From Micropterix aruncella (lineage: Eukaryota > Arthropoda > Insecta > Lepidoptera > Micropterigidae): a DNA stretch of 64,000 nt. Below are positions 38,563-52,579 of the stretch, one piece after another. Position 1 is the stretch's first letter. Every line of letters begins with the position of its first letter. The notes under the pieces are model-generated. The model had not been told where the DNA came from. It was given only the letters and a program-made list of their open reading frames with translations, and ran no database searches. The position numbers and the translations under genes were made by a program. The DNA lies in NCBI GenBank assembly GCA_944548615.1, contig CALYMY010000051.1, positions 124,001 through 188,000 on the forward strand. Direction: 5' to 3'.

Positions 38563-41245
38563 CCAAGCGGGGCCGGGCGATGCCGAGCCGGACCTGAAAT
38601 GAAATGACCTACCCTCAAATTTGAAAATTTCAATTTCATGCCAGATCCTACCGGTGGTTTCATAAGGTTGCAACAGAAATATAGAAAAATATCTGACAAA
38701 ACATATATAGAACTTCTCTGCCGATAGAGAAAAAACGCCAAATGGCCGACGGGCAAAAACACTGTTTTACAGACCAGGGTACCCGGGTTCGATACCCAGC
38801 CGGAACTCAATTTTTTTTTCGTTTTTTCTTCTCTTGATATTACCAAAATAGTATTAACATTTCAAAAAACACAATATTTTAGCTCTCTCTATTACAGTTC
38901 TTTTTTTTTCATCGAAAATACAAGTTTTAGTACCGGCGTCGGGCGGGGTCAAGCGGGGCCGGGCGATGCCGAGCCGGACCTGAAATGAAATGTCCTACCC
39001 TCAAATTTGAAAATTTAAATTTCATGCCAGATCCTACCGGTGGTTTCATAAGGTTGCAATAGAAATATAGAAAAATATCTGACAAAACATATATAGCACT
39101 TCTCTGCCGATAGAGAAAAAACGCCAAATGGCCGACGGGCAAAAACACTGTTTTAGAGACCAGGGTACCCGGGTTCGATACCCAGCCAGGATTCAATTTT
39201 TTTTTTCGTTTTTTCTTCTCTTGATATTACCAAAATAGTATTAACATTTCAAAAAACACAATATTTTAGCTCTCTCTATTACAGTTCTTTTTTTTTCATC
39301 GAAAATACAAGTTTTAGTACCGGCGTCGGGCGGGGCCAAGCGGGGCCGGGCGATGCCGAGCCGGACCTGAAATGAAATGTCCTACCCTCAAATTTGAAAA
39401 TTTAAATTTCATGCTAGATCCTACCGGTGGTTTCATAAGGTAGCAACAGAAATATAGAAAAATATCTGACAAAACATATATAGAACTTCTCTGCCGATAG
39501 AGAAAAAACGCCAAATGGCCGACGGGCAAAAACACTGTTTTACAGACCAGGGTACCCGGGTTCGATACCCAGCCAGGACTCAATTTTTTTTTTCGTTTTT
39601 TCTTCTCTTGATATTACCAAAATAGTATTAACATTTCAAAAAACACAATATTTTAGCTCTCTCTATTACAGTTCTTTTTTTTTCAACGAAAATACAAGTT
39701 TTAGTACCGGCGTCGGGCGGGGCCAAGCGGGGCCGGGCGATGCCGAGCCGGACCTGAAATGAAATGACCTACCCTCAAATTTGAAAATTTCAATTTCATG
39801 CCAGATCCTACCGGTGGTTTCATAAGGTTGCAACAGAAATATAGAAAAATATCTGACAAAACATATATAGAACTTCTCTGCCGATAGAGAAAAAACGCCA
39901 AATGGCCGACGGGCAAAAACACTGTTTTACAGACCAGGGTACCCGGGTTCGATACCCAGCCAGGACTCAATTTTTTTTTCGTTTTTTCTTCTCTTGATAT
40001 TACCAAAATAGTATTAACATTTCAAAAAACACAATATTTTAGCTCTCTCTATTACAGTTCTTTTTTTTTCATCGAAAATACAAGTTTTAGTACCGGCGTC
40101 GGGCGGGGCCAAGCGGGGCCGGGCGATGCCGAGCCGACCCTGAAATGAAATGACCTACCCTCAAATTTGAAAATTTCAATTTCATGCCAGATCCTACCGG
40201 TGGTTTCATAAGGTTGCAACAGAAATATAGAAAAATATCTGACAAAACATATATAGAACTTCTCTGCCGATAGAGAAAAAACGCCAAATGGCCGACGGGC
40301 AAAAACACTGTTTTACAGACCAGGGTACCCGGGTTCGATACCCAGCCGGGACTCAATTTTTTTTTCGTTTTTTCTTCTCTTGATATTACCAAAATAGTAT
40401 TAACATTTCAAAAAACACAATATTTTAGCTCTCTCTATTACAGTTCTTTTTTTTTCATCGAAAATACAAGTTTTAGTACCGGCGTCGGGCGGGGCCAAGC
40501 GGGGCCGGGCGATGCCGAGCCGGACCTGAAATGAAATGTCCTACCCTCAAATTTGAAAATTTAAATTTCATGCCAGATCCTACCGGTGGTTTCATAAGGT
40601 TGCAATAGAAATATAGAAAAATATCTGACAAAACATATATAGCACTTCTCTGCCGATAGAGAAAAAACGCCAAATGGCCGACGGGCAAAAACACTGTTTT
40701 ACAGACCAGGGTACCCGGGTTCGATACCCAGCCAGGATTCAATTTTTTTTTTCGTTTTTTCTTCTCTTGATATTACCAAAATAGTATTAACATTTCAAAA
40801 AACACAATATTTTAGCTCTCTCTATTACAGTTCTTTTTTTTTCATCGAAAATACAAGTTTTAGTACCGGCGTCGGGCGGGGCCAAGCGGGGCCGGGCGAT
40901 GCCGAGCCGGACCTGAAATGAAATGTCCTACCCTCAAATTTGAAAATTTAAATTTCATGCTAGATCCTACCGGTGGTTTCATAAGGTAGCAACAGAAATA
41001 TAGAAAAATATCTGACAAAACATATATAGAACTTCTCTGCCGATAGAGAAAAAACGCCAAATGGCCGACGGGCAAAAACACTGTTTTACAGACCAGGGTA
41101 CCCGGGTTCGATACCCAGCCAGGACTCAATTTTTTTTTCGTTTTTTCTTCTCTTGATATTACCAAAATAGTATTAACATTTCAAAAAACACAATATTTTA
41201 GCTCTCTCTATTACAGTTCTTTTTTTTTCAACGAAAATACAAGTT
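38563..41245 (+). repeat. Satellite block, mixed classes
   Basis: Marks are 38927, 39314, 39701, 40087, 40473 and 40860. The unit at 38927 shares the rare ttttagagacc variant with the unit at 19407. It also carries its own ggggtcaagc change. Confidence 0.85.
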
Positions 41246-44200
41246 TTAGTACCGGCGTCGGGCGGGGCCAAGCGGGGCCGGGCGATGCCGAGCCGGACCT
41301 GAAATGAAATGACCTACTCTCAAATTTGAAAATTTCAATTTCATGCCAGATCCTACCGGTGGTTTCATAAGGTTGCAACAGAAATATAGAAAAATATCTG
41401 ACAAAACATATATAGAACTTCTCTGCCGATAGAGAAAAAACGCCAAATGGCCGACGGGCAAAAACACTGTTTTACAGACCAGGGTACCCGGGTTCGATAC
41501 CCAGCCAGGATTCAATTTTTTTTTTCGTTTTTTCTTCTCTTGATATTACCAAAATAGTATTAACATTTCAAAAAACACAATATTTTAGCTCTCTCTATTA
41601 CAGTTCTTTTTTTTTCATCGAAAATACAAGTTTTAGTACCGGCGTCGGGAGAGGCCAAGCGGGGCCGGGCGATGCCGAGCCGGACCTGAAATGAAATGTC
41701 CTACCCTCAAATTTGAAAATTTAAATTTCATGCTAGATCCTACCGGTGGTTTCATAAGGTAGCAACAGAAATATAGAAAAATATCTGACAAAACATATAT
41801 AGAACTTCTCTGCCGATAGAGAAAAAACGCCAAATGGCCGACGGGCAAAAACACTGTTTTACAGACCAGGGTACCCGGGTTCGATACCCAGCCAGGATTC
41901 AATTTTTTTTTCGTTTTTTCTTCTCTTGATATTACCAAAATAGTATTAACATTTCAAAAAACACAATATTTTAGCTCTCTCTATTACAGTTCTTTTTTTT
42001 CATCGAAAATACAAGTTTTAGTACCGGCGTCGGGCGGGGCCAAGCGGGGCCGGGCGATGCCGAGCCGGACCTGAAATGAAATGTCCTACCCTCAAATTTG
42101 AAAATTTAAATTTCATGCCAGATCCTACCGGTGGTTTCATAAGGTTGCAATAGAAATATAGAAAAATATCTGACAAAACATATATAGCACTTCTCTGCCG
42201 ATAGAGAAAAAACGCCAAATGGCCGACGGGCAAAAACACTGTTTTACAGACCAGGGTACCCGGGTTCGATACCCAGCCAGGATTCAATTTTTTTTTTCGT
42301 TTTTTCTTCTCTTGATATTACCAAAATAGTATTAACATTTCAAAAAACACAATATTTTAGCTCTCTCTATTACAGTTCTTTTTTTTTCATCGAAAATACA
42401 AGTTTTAGTACCGGCGTCGGGCGGGGCCAAGCGGGGCCGGGCGATGCCGAGCCGGACCTGAAATGAAATGTCCTACCCTCAAATTTGAAAATTTAAATTT
42501 CATGCTAGATCCTACCGGTGGTTTCATAAGGTAGCAACAGAAATATAGAAAAATATCTGACAAAACATATATAGAACTTCTCTGCCGATAGAGAAAAAAC
42601 GCCAAATGGCCGACGGGCACAAACACTGTTTTACAGACCAGGGTACCCGGGTTCGATACCCAGCCGGGACTCAATTTTTTTTTCGTTTTTTCTTCTCTTG
42701 ATATTACCAAAATAGTATTAACATTTCAAAAAACACAATATTTTAGCTCTCTCTATTACAGTTCTTTTTTTTTCATCGAAAATACAAGTTTTAGTACCGG
42801 CGTCGGGCGGGGCCAAGCGGGGCCGGGCGATGCCGAGCCGGACCTGAAATGAAATGACCTACTCTCAAATTTGAAAATTTCAATTTCATGCCAGATCCTA
42901 CCGGTGGTTTCATAAGGTTGCAACAGAAATATAGAAAAATATCTGACAAAACATATATAGAACTTCTCTGCCGATAGAGAAAAAACGCCAAATGGCCGAC
43001 GGGCAAAAACACTGTTTTACAGACCAGGGTACCCGGGTTCGATACCCAGCCAGGATTCAATTTTTTTTTCGTTTTTTCTTCTCTTGATATTACCAAAATA
43101 GTATTAACATTTCAAAAAACACAATATTTTAGCTCTCTCTATTACAGTTCTTTTTTTTTCATCGAAAATACAAGTTTTAGTACCGGCGGCGGGCGGGGCC
43201 AAGCGGGGCCGGGCGATGCCGAGCCGGACCTGAAATGAAATGTTCTACCCTCAAATTTGAAAATTTAAATTTCATGCCAGATCCTACCGGTGGTTTCATA
43301 AGGTTGCAATAGAAATATAGAAAAATATCTGACAAAACATATATAGCACTTCTCTGCCGATAGAGAAAAAACGCCAAATGGCCGACGGGCAAAAACACTG
43401 TTTTACAGACCAGGGTACCCGGGTTCGATACCCAGCCAGGATTCAATTTTTTTTTTCGTTTTTTCTTCTCTTGATATTACCAAAATAGTATTAACATTTC
43501 AAAAAACACAATATTTTAGCTCTCTCTATTACAGTTCTTTTTTTTTCATCGAAAATACAAGTTTTAGTACCGGCGTCGGGCGGGGCCAAGCGGGGCCGGG
43601 CGATGCCGAGCCGGACCTGAAATGAAATGTCCTACCCTCAAATTTGAAAATTTAAATTTCATGCTAGATCCTACCGGTGGTTTCATAAGGTAGCAACAGA
43701 AATATAGAAAAATATCTGACAAAACATATATAGAACTTCTCTGCCGATAGAGAAAAAACGCCAAATGGCCGACGGGCAAAAACACTGTTTTACAGACCAG
43801 GGTACCCGGGTTCGATACCCAGCCGGGACTCAATTTTTTTTTCGTTTTTTCTTCTCTTGATATTACCAAAATAGTATTAACATTTCAAAAAACACAATAT
43901 TTTAGCTCTCTCTATTACAGTTCTTTTTTTTTCATCGAAAATACAAGTTTTAGTACCGGCGTCGGGCGGGGCCAAGCGGGGCCGGGCGATGCCGAGCCGG
44001 ACCTGAAATGAAATGTCCTACCCTCAAATTTGAAAATTTAAATTTCATGCCAGATCCTACCGGTGGTTTCATAAGGTTGCAATAGAAATATAGAAAAATA
44101 TCTGACAAAACATATATAGCACTTCTCTGCCGATAGAGAAAAAACGCCAAATGGCCGACGGGCAAAAACACTGTTTTACAGACCAGGGTACCCGGGTTCG

Positions 44201-47200
44201 AAACCCAGCCAGGATTCAATTTTTTTTTTTCGTTTTTTCTTCTCTTGATATTACCAAAATAGTATTAACATTTCAAAAAACACAATATTTTAGCTCTCTC
44301 TATTACAGTTCTTTTTTTTTCATCGAAAATACAAGTTTTAGTACCGGCGTCGGGCGGGGCCAAGCGGGGCCGGGCGATGCCGAGCCGGACCTGAAATGAA
44401 ATGTCCTACCCTCAAATTTGAAAATTTAAATTTCATGCCAGATCCTACCGGTGGTTTCATAAGGTAGCAACAGAAATATAGAAAAATATCTGACAAAACA
44501 TATATAGAACTTCTCTGCCGATAGAGAAAAAACGCCAAATGGCCGACGGGCAAAAACACTGTTTTACAGACCAGGGTACCCGGGTTCGATACCCAGCCAG
44601 GACTCAATTTTTTTTTCGTTTTTTCTTCTCTTGATATTACCAAAATAGTATTAACATTTCAAAAAACACAATATTTTAGCTCTCTCTATTACAGTTCTTT
44701 TTTTTTCATCGAAAATACAAGTTTTAGTACCGGCGTCGGGCGGGGCCAAGCGGGGCCGGGCGATGCCGAGCCGGACCTGAAATGAAATGACCTACTCTCA
44801 AATTTGAAAATTTCAATTTCATGCCAGATCCTACCGGTGGTTTCATAAGGTTGCAACAGAAATATAGAAAAATATCTGACAAAACATATATAGAACTTCT
44901 CTGCCGATAGAGAAAAAACGCCAAATGGCCGACGGGCAAAAACACTGTTTTACAGACCAGGGTACCCGGGTTCGATACCCAGCCAGGATTCAATTTTTTT
45001 TTCGTTTTTTCTTCTCTTGATATTACCAAAATAGTATTAACATTTCAAAAAACACAATATTTTAGCTCTCTCTATTACAGTTCTTTTTTTTTCAACGAAA
45101 ATACAAGTTTTAGTACCGGCGTCGGGCGGGGCCAAGCGGGGCCGGGCGATGCCGAGCCGGACCTGAAATGAAATGACCTACCCTCAAATTTGAAAATTTC
45201 AATTTCATGCCAGATCCTACCGGTGGTTTCATAAGGTTGCAACAGAAATATAGAAAAATATCTGACAAAACATATATAGAACTTCTCTGCCGATAGAGAA
45301 AAAACGCCAAATGGCCGACGGGCAAAAACACTGTTTTACAGACCAGGGTACCCGGGTTCGATACCCAGCCGGGACTCAATTTTTTTTTCGTTTTTTCTTC
45401 TCTTGATATTACCAAAATAGTATTAACATTTCAAAAAACACAATATTTTAGCTCTCTCTATTACAGTTCTTGTTTTTCATCGAAAATACAAGTTTTAGTA
45501 CCGGCGTCGGGCGGGGCCAAGCGGGGCCGGGCGATGCCGAGCCGGACCTGAAATGAAATGACCTACCCTCAAATTTGAAAATTTAAATTTCATGCTAGAT
45601 CCTACCGGTGGTTTCATAAGGTAGCAACAGAAATATAGAAAAATATCTGACAAAACATATATAGAACTTCTCTGCCGATAGAGAAAAAACGCCAAATGGC
45701 CGACGGGCAAAAACACTGTTTTACAGACCAGGGTACCCGGGTTCGATACCCAGCCAGGACTCAATTTTTTTTTTCGTTTTTTCTTCTCTTGATATTACCA
45801 AAATAGTATTAACATTTCAAAAAACACAATATTTTAGCTCTCTCTATTACAGTTCTTGTTTTTCATCGAAAATACAAGTTTTAGTACCGGCGTCGGGCGG
45901 GGCCAAGCGGGGCCGGGCGATGCCGAGCCGGACCTGAAATGAAATGACCTACCCTCAAATTTGAAAATTTAAATTTCATGCTAGATCCTACCGGTGGTTT
46001 CATAAGGTAGCAACAGAAATATAGAAAAATATCTGACAAAACATATATAGAACTTCTCTGCCGATAGAGAAAAAACGCCAAATGGCCGACGGGCACAAAC
46101 ACTGTTTTACAGACCAGGGTACCCGGGTTCGATACCCAGCCGGGACTCAATTTTTTTTTCGTTTTTTCTTCTCTTGATATTACCAAAATAGTATTAACAT
46201 TTCAAAAAAACAATATTTTAGCTCTCTCTATTACAGTTCTTTTTTTTTCATCGAAAATACAAGTTTTAGTACCGGCGTCGGGCGGGGCCAAGCGGGGCCG
46301 GGCGATGCCGAGCCGGACCTGAAATGAAATGACCTACTCTCAAATTTGAAAATTTCAATTTCATGCCAGATCCTACCGGTGGTTTCATAAGGTTGCAACA
46401 GAAATATAGAAAAATATCTGACAAAACATATATAGAACTTCTCTGCCGATAGAGAAAAAACGCCAAATGGCCGACGGGCAAAAACACTGTTTTACAGACC
46501 AGGGTACCCGGGTTCGATACCCAGCCAGGATTCAATTTTTTTTTCGTTTTTTCTTCTCTTGATATTACCAAAATAGTATTAACATTTCAAAAAACACAAT
46601 ATTTTAGCTCTCTCTATTACAGTTCTTTTTTTTTCATCGAAAATACAAGTTTTAGTACCGGCGGCGGGCGGGGCCAAGCGGGGCCGGGCGATGCCGAGCC
46701 GGACCTGAAATGAAATGTTCTACCCTCAAATTTGAAAATTTAAATTTCATGCCAGATCCTACCGGTGGTTTCATAAGGTTGCAATAGAAATATAGAAAAA
46801 TATCTGACAAAACATATATAGCACTTCTCTGCCGATAGAGAAAAAACGCCAAATGGCCGACGGGCAAAAACACTGTTTTACAGACCAGGGTACCCGGGTT
46901 CGATACCCAGCCAGGATTCAATTTTTTTTTTCGTTTTTTCTTCTCTTGATATTACCAAAATAGTATTAACATTTCAAAAAACACAATATTTTAGCTCTCT
47001 CTATTACAGTTCTTTTTTTTTCATCGAAAATACAAGTTTTAGTACCGGCGTCGGGCGGGGCCAAGCGGGGCCGGGCGATGCCGAGCCGGACCTGAAATGA
47101 AATGTCCTACCCTCAAATTTGAAAATTTAAATTTCATGCTAGATCCTACCGGTGGTTTCATAAGGTAGCAACAGAAATATAGAAAAATATCTGACAAAAC

Positions 47201-49356
47201 ATATATAGAACTTCTCTGCCGATAGAGAAAAAACGCCAAATGGCCGACGGGCAAAAACACTGTTTTACAGACCAGGGTACCCGGGTTCGATACCCAGCCG
47301 GGACTCAATTTTTTTTTCGTTTTTTCTTCTCTTGATATTACCAAAATAGTATTAACATTTCAAAAAACACAATATTTTAGCTCTCTCTATTACAGTTCTT
47401 TTTTTTTCATCGAAAATACAAGTTTTAGTACCGGCGTCGGGCGGGGCCAAGCGGGGCCGGGCGATGCCGAGCCGGACCTGAAATGAAATGTCCTACCCTC
47501 AAATTTGAAAATTTAAATTTCATGCCAGATCCTACCGGTGGTTTCATAAGGTTGCAATAGAAATATAGAAAAATATCTGACAAAACATATATAGCACTTC
47601 TCTGCCGATAGAGAAAAAACGCCAAATGGCCGACGGGCAAAAACACTGTTTTACAGACCAGGGTACCCGGGTTCGAAACCCAGCCAGGATTCAATTTTTT
47701 TTTTTCGTTTTTTCTTCTCTTGATATTACCAAAATAGTATTAACATTTCAAAAAACACAATATTTTAGCTCTCTCTATTACAGTTCTTTTTTTTTCATCG
47801 AAAATACAAGTTTTAGTACCGGCGTCGGGCGGGGCCAAGCGGGGCCGGGCGATGCCGAGCCGGACCTGAAATGAAATGTCCTACCCTCAAATTTGAAAAT
47901 TTAAATTTCATGCCAGATCCTACCGGTGGTTTCATAAGGTAGCAACAGAAATATAGAAAAATATCTGACAAAACATATATAGAACTTCTCTGCCGATAGA
48001 GAAAAAACGCCAAATGGCCGACGGGCAAAAACACTGTTTTACAGACCAGGGTACCCGGGTTCGATACCCAGCCAGGACTCAATTTTTTTTTCGTTTTTTC
48101 TTCTCTTGATATTACCAAAATAGTATTAACATTTCAAAAAACACAATATTTTAGCTCTCTCTATTACAGTTCTTTTTTTTTCATCGAAAATACAAGTTTT
48201 AGTACCGGCGTCGGGCGGGGCCAAGCGGGGCCGGGCGATGCCGAGCCGGACCTGAAATGAAATGACCTACTCTCAAATTTGAAAATTTCAATTTCATGCC
48301 AGATCCTACCGGTGGTTTCATAAGGTTGCAACAGAAATATAGAAAAATATCTGACAAAACATATATAGAACTTCTCTGCCGATAGAGAAAAAACGCCAAA
48401 TGGCCGACGGGCAAAAACACTGTTTTACAGACCAGGGTACCCGGGTTCGATACCCAGCCAGGATTCAATTTTTTTTTCGTTTTTTCTTCTCTTGATATTA
48501 CCAAAATAGTATTAACATTTCAAAAAACACAATATTTTAGCTCTCTCTATTACAGTTCTTTTTTTTTCAACGAAAATACAAGTTTTAGTACCGGCGTCGG
48601 GCGGGGCCAAGCGGGGCCGGGCGATGCCGAGCCGGACCTGAAATGAAATGACCTACCCTCAAATTTGAAAATTTCAATTTCATGCCAGATCCTACCGGTG
48701 GTTTCATAAGGTTGCAACAGAAATATAGAAAAATATCTGACAAAACATATATAGAACTTCTCTGCCGATAGAGAAAAAACGCCAAATGGCCGACGGGCAA
48801 AAACACTGTTTTACAGACCAGGGTACCCGGGTTCGATACCCAGCCGGGACTCAATTTTTTTTTCGTTTTTTCTTCTCTTGATATTACCAAAATAGTATTA
48901 ACATTTCAAAAAACACAATATTTTAGCTCTCTCTATTACAGTTCTTGTTTTTCATCGAAAATACAAGTTTTAGTACCGGCGTCGGGCGGGGCCAAGCGGG
49001 GCCGGGCGATGCCGAGCCGGACCTGAAATGAAATGACCTACCCTCAAATTTGAAAATTTAAATTTCATGCTAGATCCTACCGGTGGTTTCATAAGGTAGC
49101 AACAGAAATATAGAAAAATATCTGACAAAACATATATAGAACTTCTCTGCCGATAGAGAAAAAACGCCAAATGGCCGACGGGCAAAAACACTGTTTTACA
49201 GACCAGGGTACCCGGGTTCGATACCCAGCCAGGACTCAATTTTTTTTTTCGTTTTTTCTTCTCTTGATATTACCAAAATAGTATTAACATTTCAAAAAAC
49301 ACAATATTTTAGCTCTCTCTATTACAGTTCTTTTTTTTTCAACGAAAATACAAGTT
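41246..49356 (+). repeat. Satellite block, 5988 bp copy plus a tandem 3475 bp duplication
   Basis: Marks 41246-44338 repeat 35258-38350 at offset 5988. Marks 42405, 42791, 43177, 43564, 43950, 44338, 44724, 45110 and 45495 then recur at 45881, 46266, 46652, 47039, 47425, 47813, 48199, 48585 and 48970, an offset of 3475-3476. The private variants ggcggcggg (43187, 46662) and gttcttgttttt (45470, 45854, 48944) are confined to this region, which supports a very recent tandem duplication. The unit at 41633 has lost one G-run (gggagaggcc). Confidence 0.88.
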
Positions 49357-51218
49357 TTAGTACCGGCGTCGGGCGGGGCCAAGCGGGGCCGGGCGATGCC
49401 GAGCCGGACCTGAAATGAAATGACCTACCCTCAAATTTGAAAATTTCAATTTCATGCCAGATCCTACCGGTGGTTTCATAAGGTTGCAACAGAAATATAG
49501 AAAAATATCTGACAAAACATATATAGAACTTCTCTGCCGATAGAGAAAAAACGCCAAATGGCCGACGGGCAAAAACACTGTTTTACAGACCAGGGTACCC
49601 GGGTTCGATACCCAGCCGGGACTCAATTTTTTTTTCGTTTTTTCTTCTCTTGATATTACCAAAATAGTATTAACATTTCAAAAAAAACCATATTTTAGCA
49701 CTCTCTATTACAGTTCTTTTTTTTTCATCGAAAATACAAGTTTTAGTACCGGCGTCGGGCGGGGCCAAGCGGGGCCGGGCGATGCCGAGCCGGACCTGAA
49801 ATGAAATGACCTACCCTCAAATTTGAAAATTTCAATTTCATGCCAGATCCTACCGGTGGTTTCATAAGGTTGCAACAGAAATATAGAAAAATATCTGACA
49901 AAACATATATAGAACTTCTCTGCCGATAGAGAAAAAACGCCAAATGGCCGACGGGCAAAAACACTGTTTTACAGACCAGGGTACCCGGGTTCGATACCCA
50001 GCCGGGACTCAATTTTTTTTTCGTTTTTTCTTCTCTTGATATTACCAAAATAGTATTAACATTTCAAAAAACACAATATTTTAGCTCTCTCTATTACAGT
50101 TCTTTTTTTTTCATCGAAAATACTAGTTTTAGTACCGGCGTCGGGCGGGGCCAAGCGGGGCCGGGCGATGCCGAGCCGGACCTGAAATGGAATGACCTAC
50201 CCTCAAATTTGAAAATTTCAATTTCATGCCAGATCCTACCGGTGGTTTCATAAGGTTGCAACAGAAATATAGAAAAATATCTGACAAAACATATATAGAA
50301 CTTCTCTGCCGATAGAGAAAAAACGCCAAATGGCCGACGGGCAAAAACACTGTTTTACAGACCAGGGTACCCGGGTTCGATACCCAGCCAGGATTCAATT
50401 TTTTTTTCGTTTTTTCTTCTCTTGATATTACCAAAATAGTATTAACATTTCAAAAAACACAATATTTTAGCTCTCTCTATTACAGTTCTTTTTTTTTCAT
50501 CGAAAATACAAGTTTTAGTACCGGCGTCGGGCGGGGCCAAGCGGGGCCGGGCGATGCCGAGCCGGACCTGAAATGAAATGTCCTACCCTCAAATTTGAAA
50601 ATTTAAATTTCATGCCAGATCCTACCGGTGGTTTCATAAGGTTGCAATAGAAATATAGAAAAATATCTGACAAAACATATATAGCACTTCTCTGCCGATA
50701 GAGAAAAAACGCCAAATGGCCGACGGGCAAAAACACTGTTTTACAGACCAGGGTACCCGGGTTCGATACCCAGCCAGGATTCAATTTTTTTTTTCGTTTT
50801 TTCTTCTCTTGATATTACCAAAATAGTATTAACATTTCAAAAAACACAATATTTTAGCTCTCTCTATTACAGTTCTTTTTTTTTCATCGAAAATACAAGT
50901 TTTAGTACCGGCGTCGGGCGGGGCCAAGCGGGGCCGGGCGATGCCGAGCCGGACCTGAAATGAAATGTCCTACCCTCAAATTTGAAAATTTAAATTTCAT
51001 GCTAGATCCTACCGGTGGTTTCATAAGGTAGCAACAGAAATATAGAAAAATATCTGACAAAACATATATAGAACTTCTCTGCCGATAGAGAAAAAACGCC
51101 AAATGGCCGACGGGCAAAAACACTGTTTTACAGACCAGGGTACCCGGGTTCGATACCCAGCCAGGACTCAATTTTTTTTTCGTTTTTTCTTCTCTTGATA
51201 TTACCAAAATAGTATTAA
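49357..51218 (+). repeat. Satellite block leading into the MITE copy
   Basis: Marks are 49357, 49743, 50129, 50515 and 50902. From 50291 on it equals positions 1-928. The unit before 49743 has private changes (aaaaaaaccat, tagcactc). Confidence 0.87.
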
Positions 51219-51520
51219 CCCCTTGAGTATGATACGACCAAATCTGGTTCTGAAACAATTATCCGTTGAGTATGATACGACCAGATCTGGTTCCGCGTTT
51301 TTTTCACTTCTTTGACGTTCTCATATTTATTAATAATTATCAAATTTTTCACAAAATGATATTTCAATATTCTATATTCGAAATTTCAATGCAATCATTG
51401 TGCAGTTGTTCTTTTTATGATTGTAGTAGTTTCGTAGTTATAGTACTTTAAGGTCGATGTCGCCAAAAATCCTGCAAAAGAGACAGATGCATCCATGAAA
51501 ATACCCATTTACTCCAAGGG
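51219..51520. mobile_element. piggyBac-type MITE, copy 2 of the 929-1233 element
   Basis: This is 302 bp between TTAA at 51215-51218 and TTAA at 51521-51524. It is the same as the 929-1233 element apart from a 3 bp loss (ttgtagtag against ttggtgtagtag). It sits in the same unit of a duplicated block, so it was copied with the satellite rather than inserted independently. Confidence 0.87.
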
Positions 51521-52388
51521 TTAACATTTCAAAAAACACAATATTTTAGCTCTCTCTATTACAGTTCTTTTTTTTTCAACGAAAATACAAGTTTTAGTAC
51601 CGGCGTCGGGCGGGGCCAAGCGGGGCCGGGCGATGCCGAGCCGGACCTGAAATGAAATGACCTACCCTCAAATTTGAAAATTTCAATTTCATGCCAGATC
51701 CTACCGGTGGTTTCATAAGGTTGCAACAGAAATATAGAAAAATATCTGACAAAACATATATAGAACTTCTCTGCCGATAGAGAAAAAAACGCCAAATGGC
51801 CGACGGGCAAAAACACTGTTTTACAGACCAGGGTACCCGGGTTCGATACCCAGCCGGGACTCAATTTTTTTTTCGTTTTTTCTTCTCTTGATATTACCAA
51901 AATAGTATTAACATTTCAAAAAACACAATATTTTAGCTCTCTCTATTACAGTTCTTTTTTTTTCATCGAAAATACAAGTTTTAGTACCGGCGTCGGGCGG
52001 GGCCAAGCGGGGCCGGGCGATGCCGAGCCGGACCTGAAATGAAATGACCTACCCTCAAATTTGAAAATTTCAATTTCATGCCAGATCCTACCGGTGGTTT
52101 CATAAGGTTGCAACAGAAATATAGAAAAATATCTGACAAAACATATATAGAACTTCTCTGCCGATAGAGAAAAAACGCCAAATGGCCGACGGCCAAAAAC
52201 ACTGTTTTACAGACCAGGGTACCCGGGTTCGATACCCAGCCGGGACTCAATTTTTTTTTCGTTTTTTCTTCTCTTGATATTACCAAAATAGTATTAACAT
52301 TTCAAAAAACACAATATTTTAGCTCTCTCTATTACAGTTCTTTTTTTTTCATCGAAAATACTAGTTTTAGTACCGGCGTCGGGCGGGG

Positions 52389-52579
52389 CCAAGCGGGGCC
52401 GGGCGATGCCGAGCCGGACCTGAAATGAAATGACCTACTCTCAAATTTGAAAATTTCAATTTCATGCCAGATCCTACCGGTGGTTTCATAAGGTTGCAAC
52501 AGAAATATAGAAAAATATCTGACAAAACATATATAGAACTTCTCTGCCGATAGAGAAAAAACGCCAAATGGCCGACGGG
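52389..52579 (+). repeat. Half unit 6 (191 bp)
   Basis: Same junction as half unit 1, at offset 50288. Confidence 0.93.
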
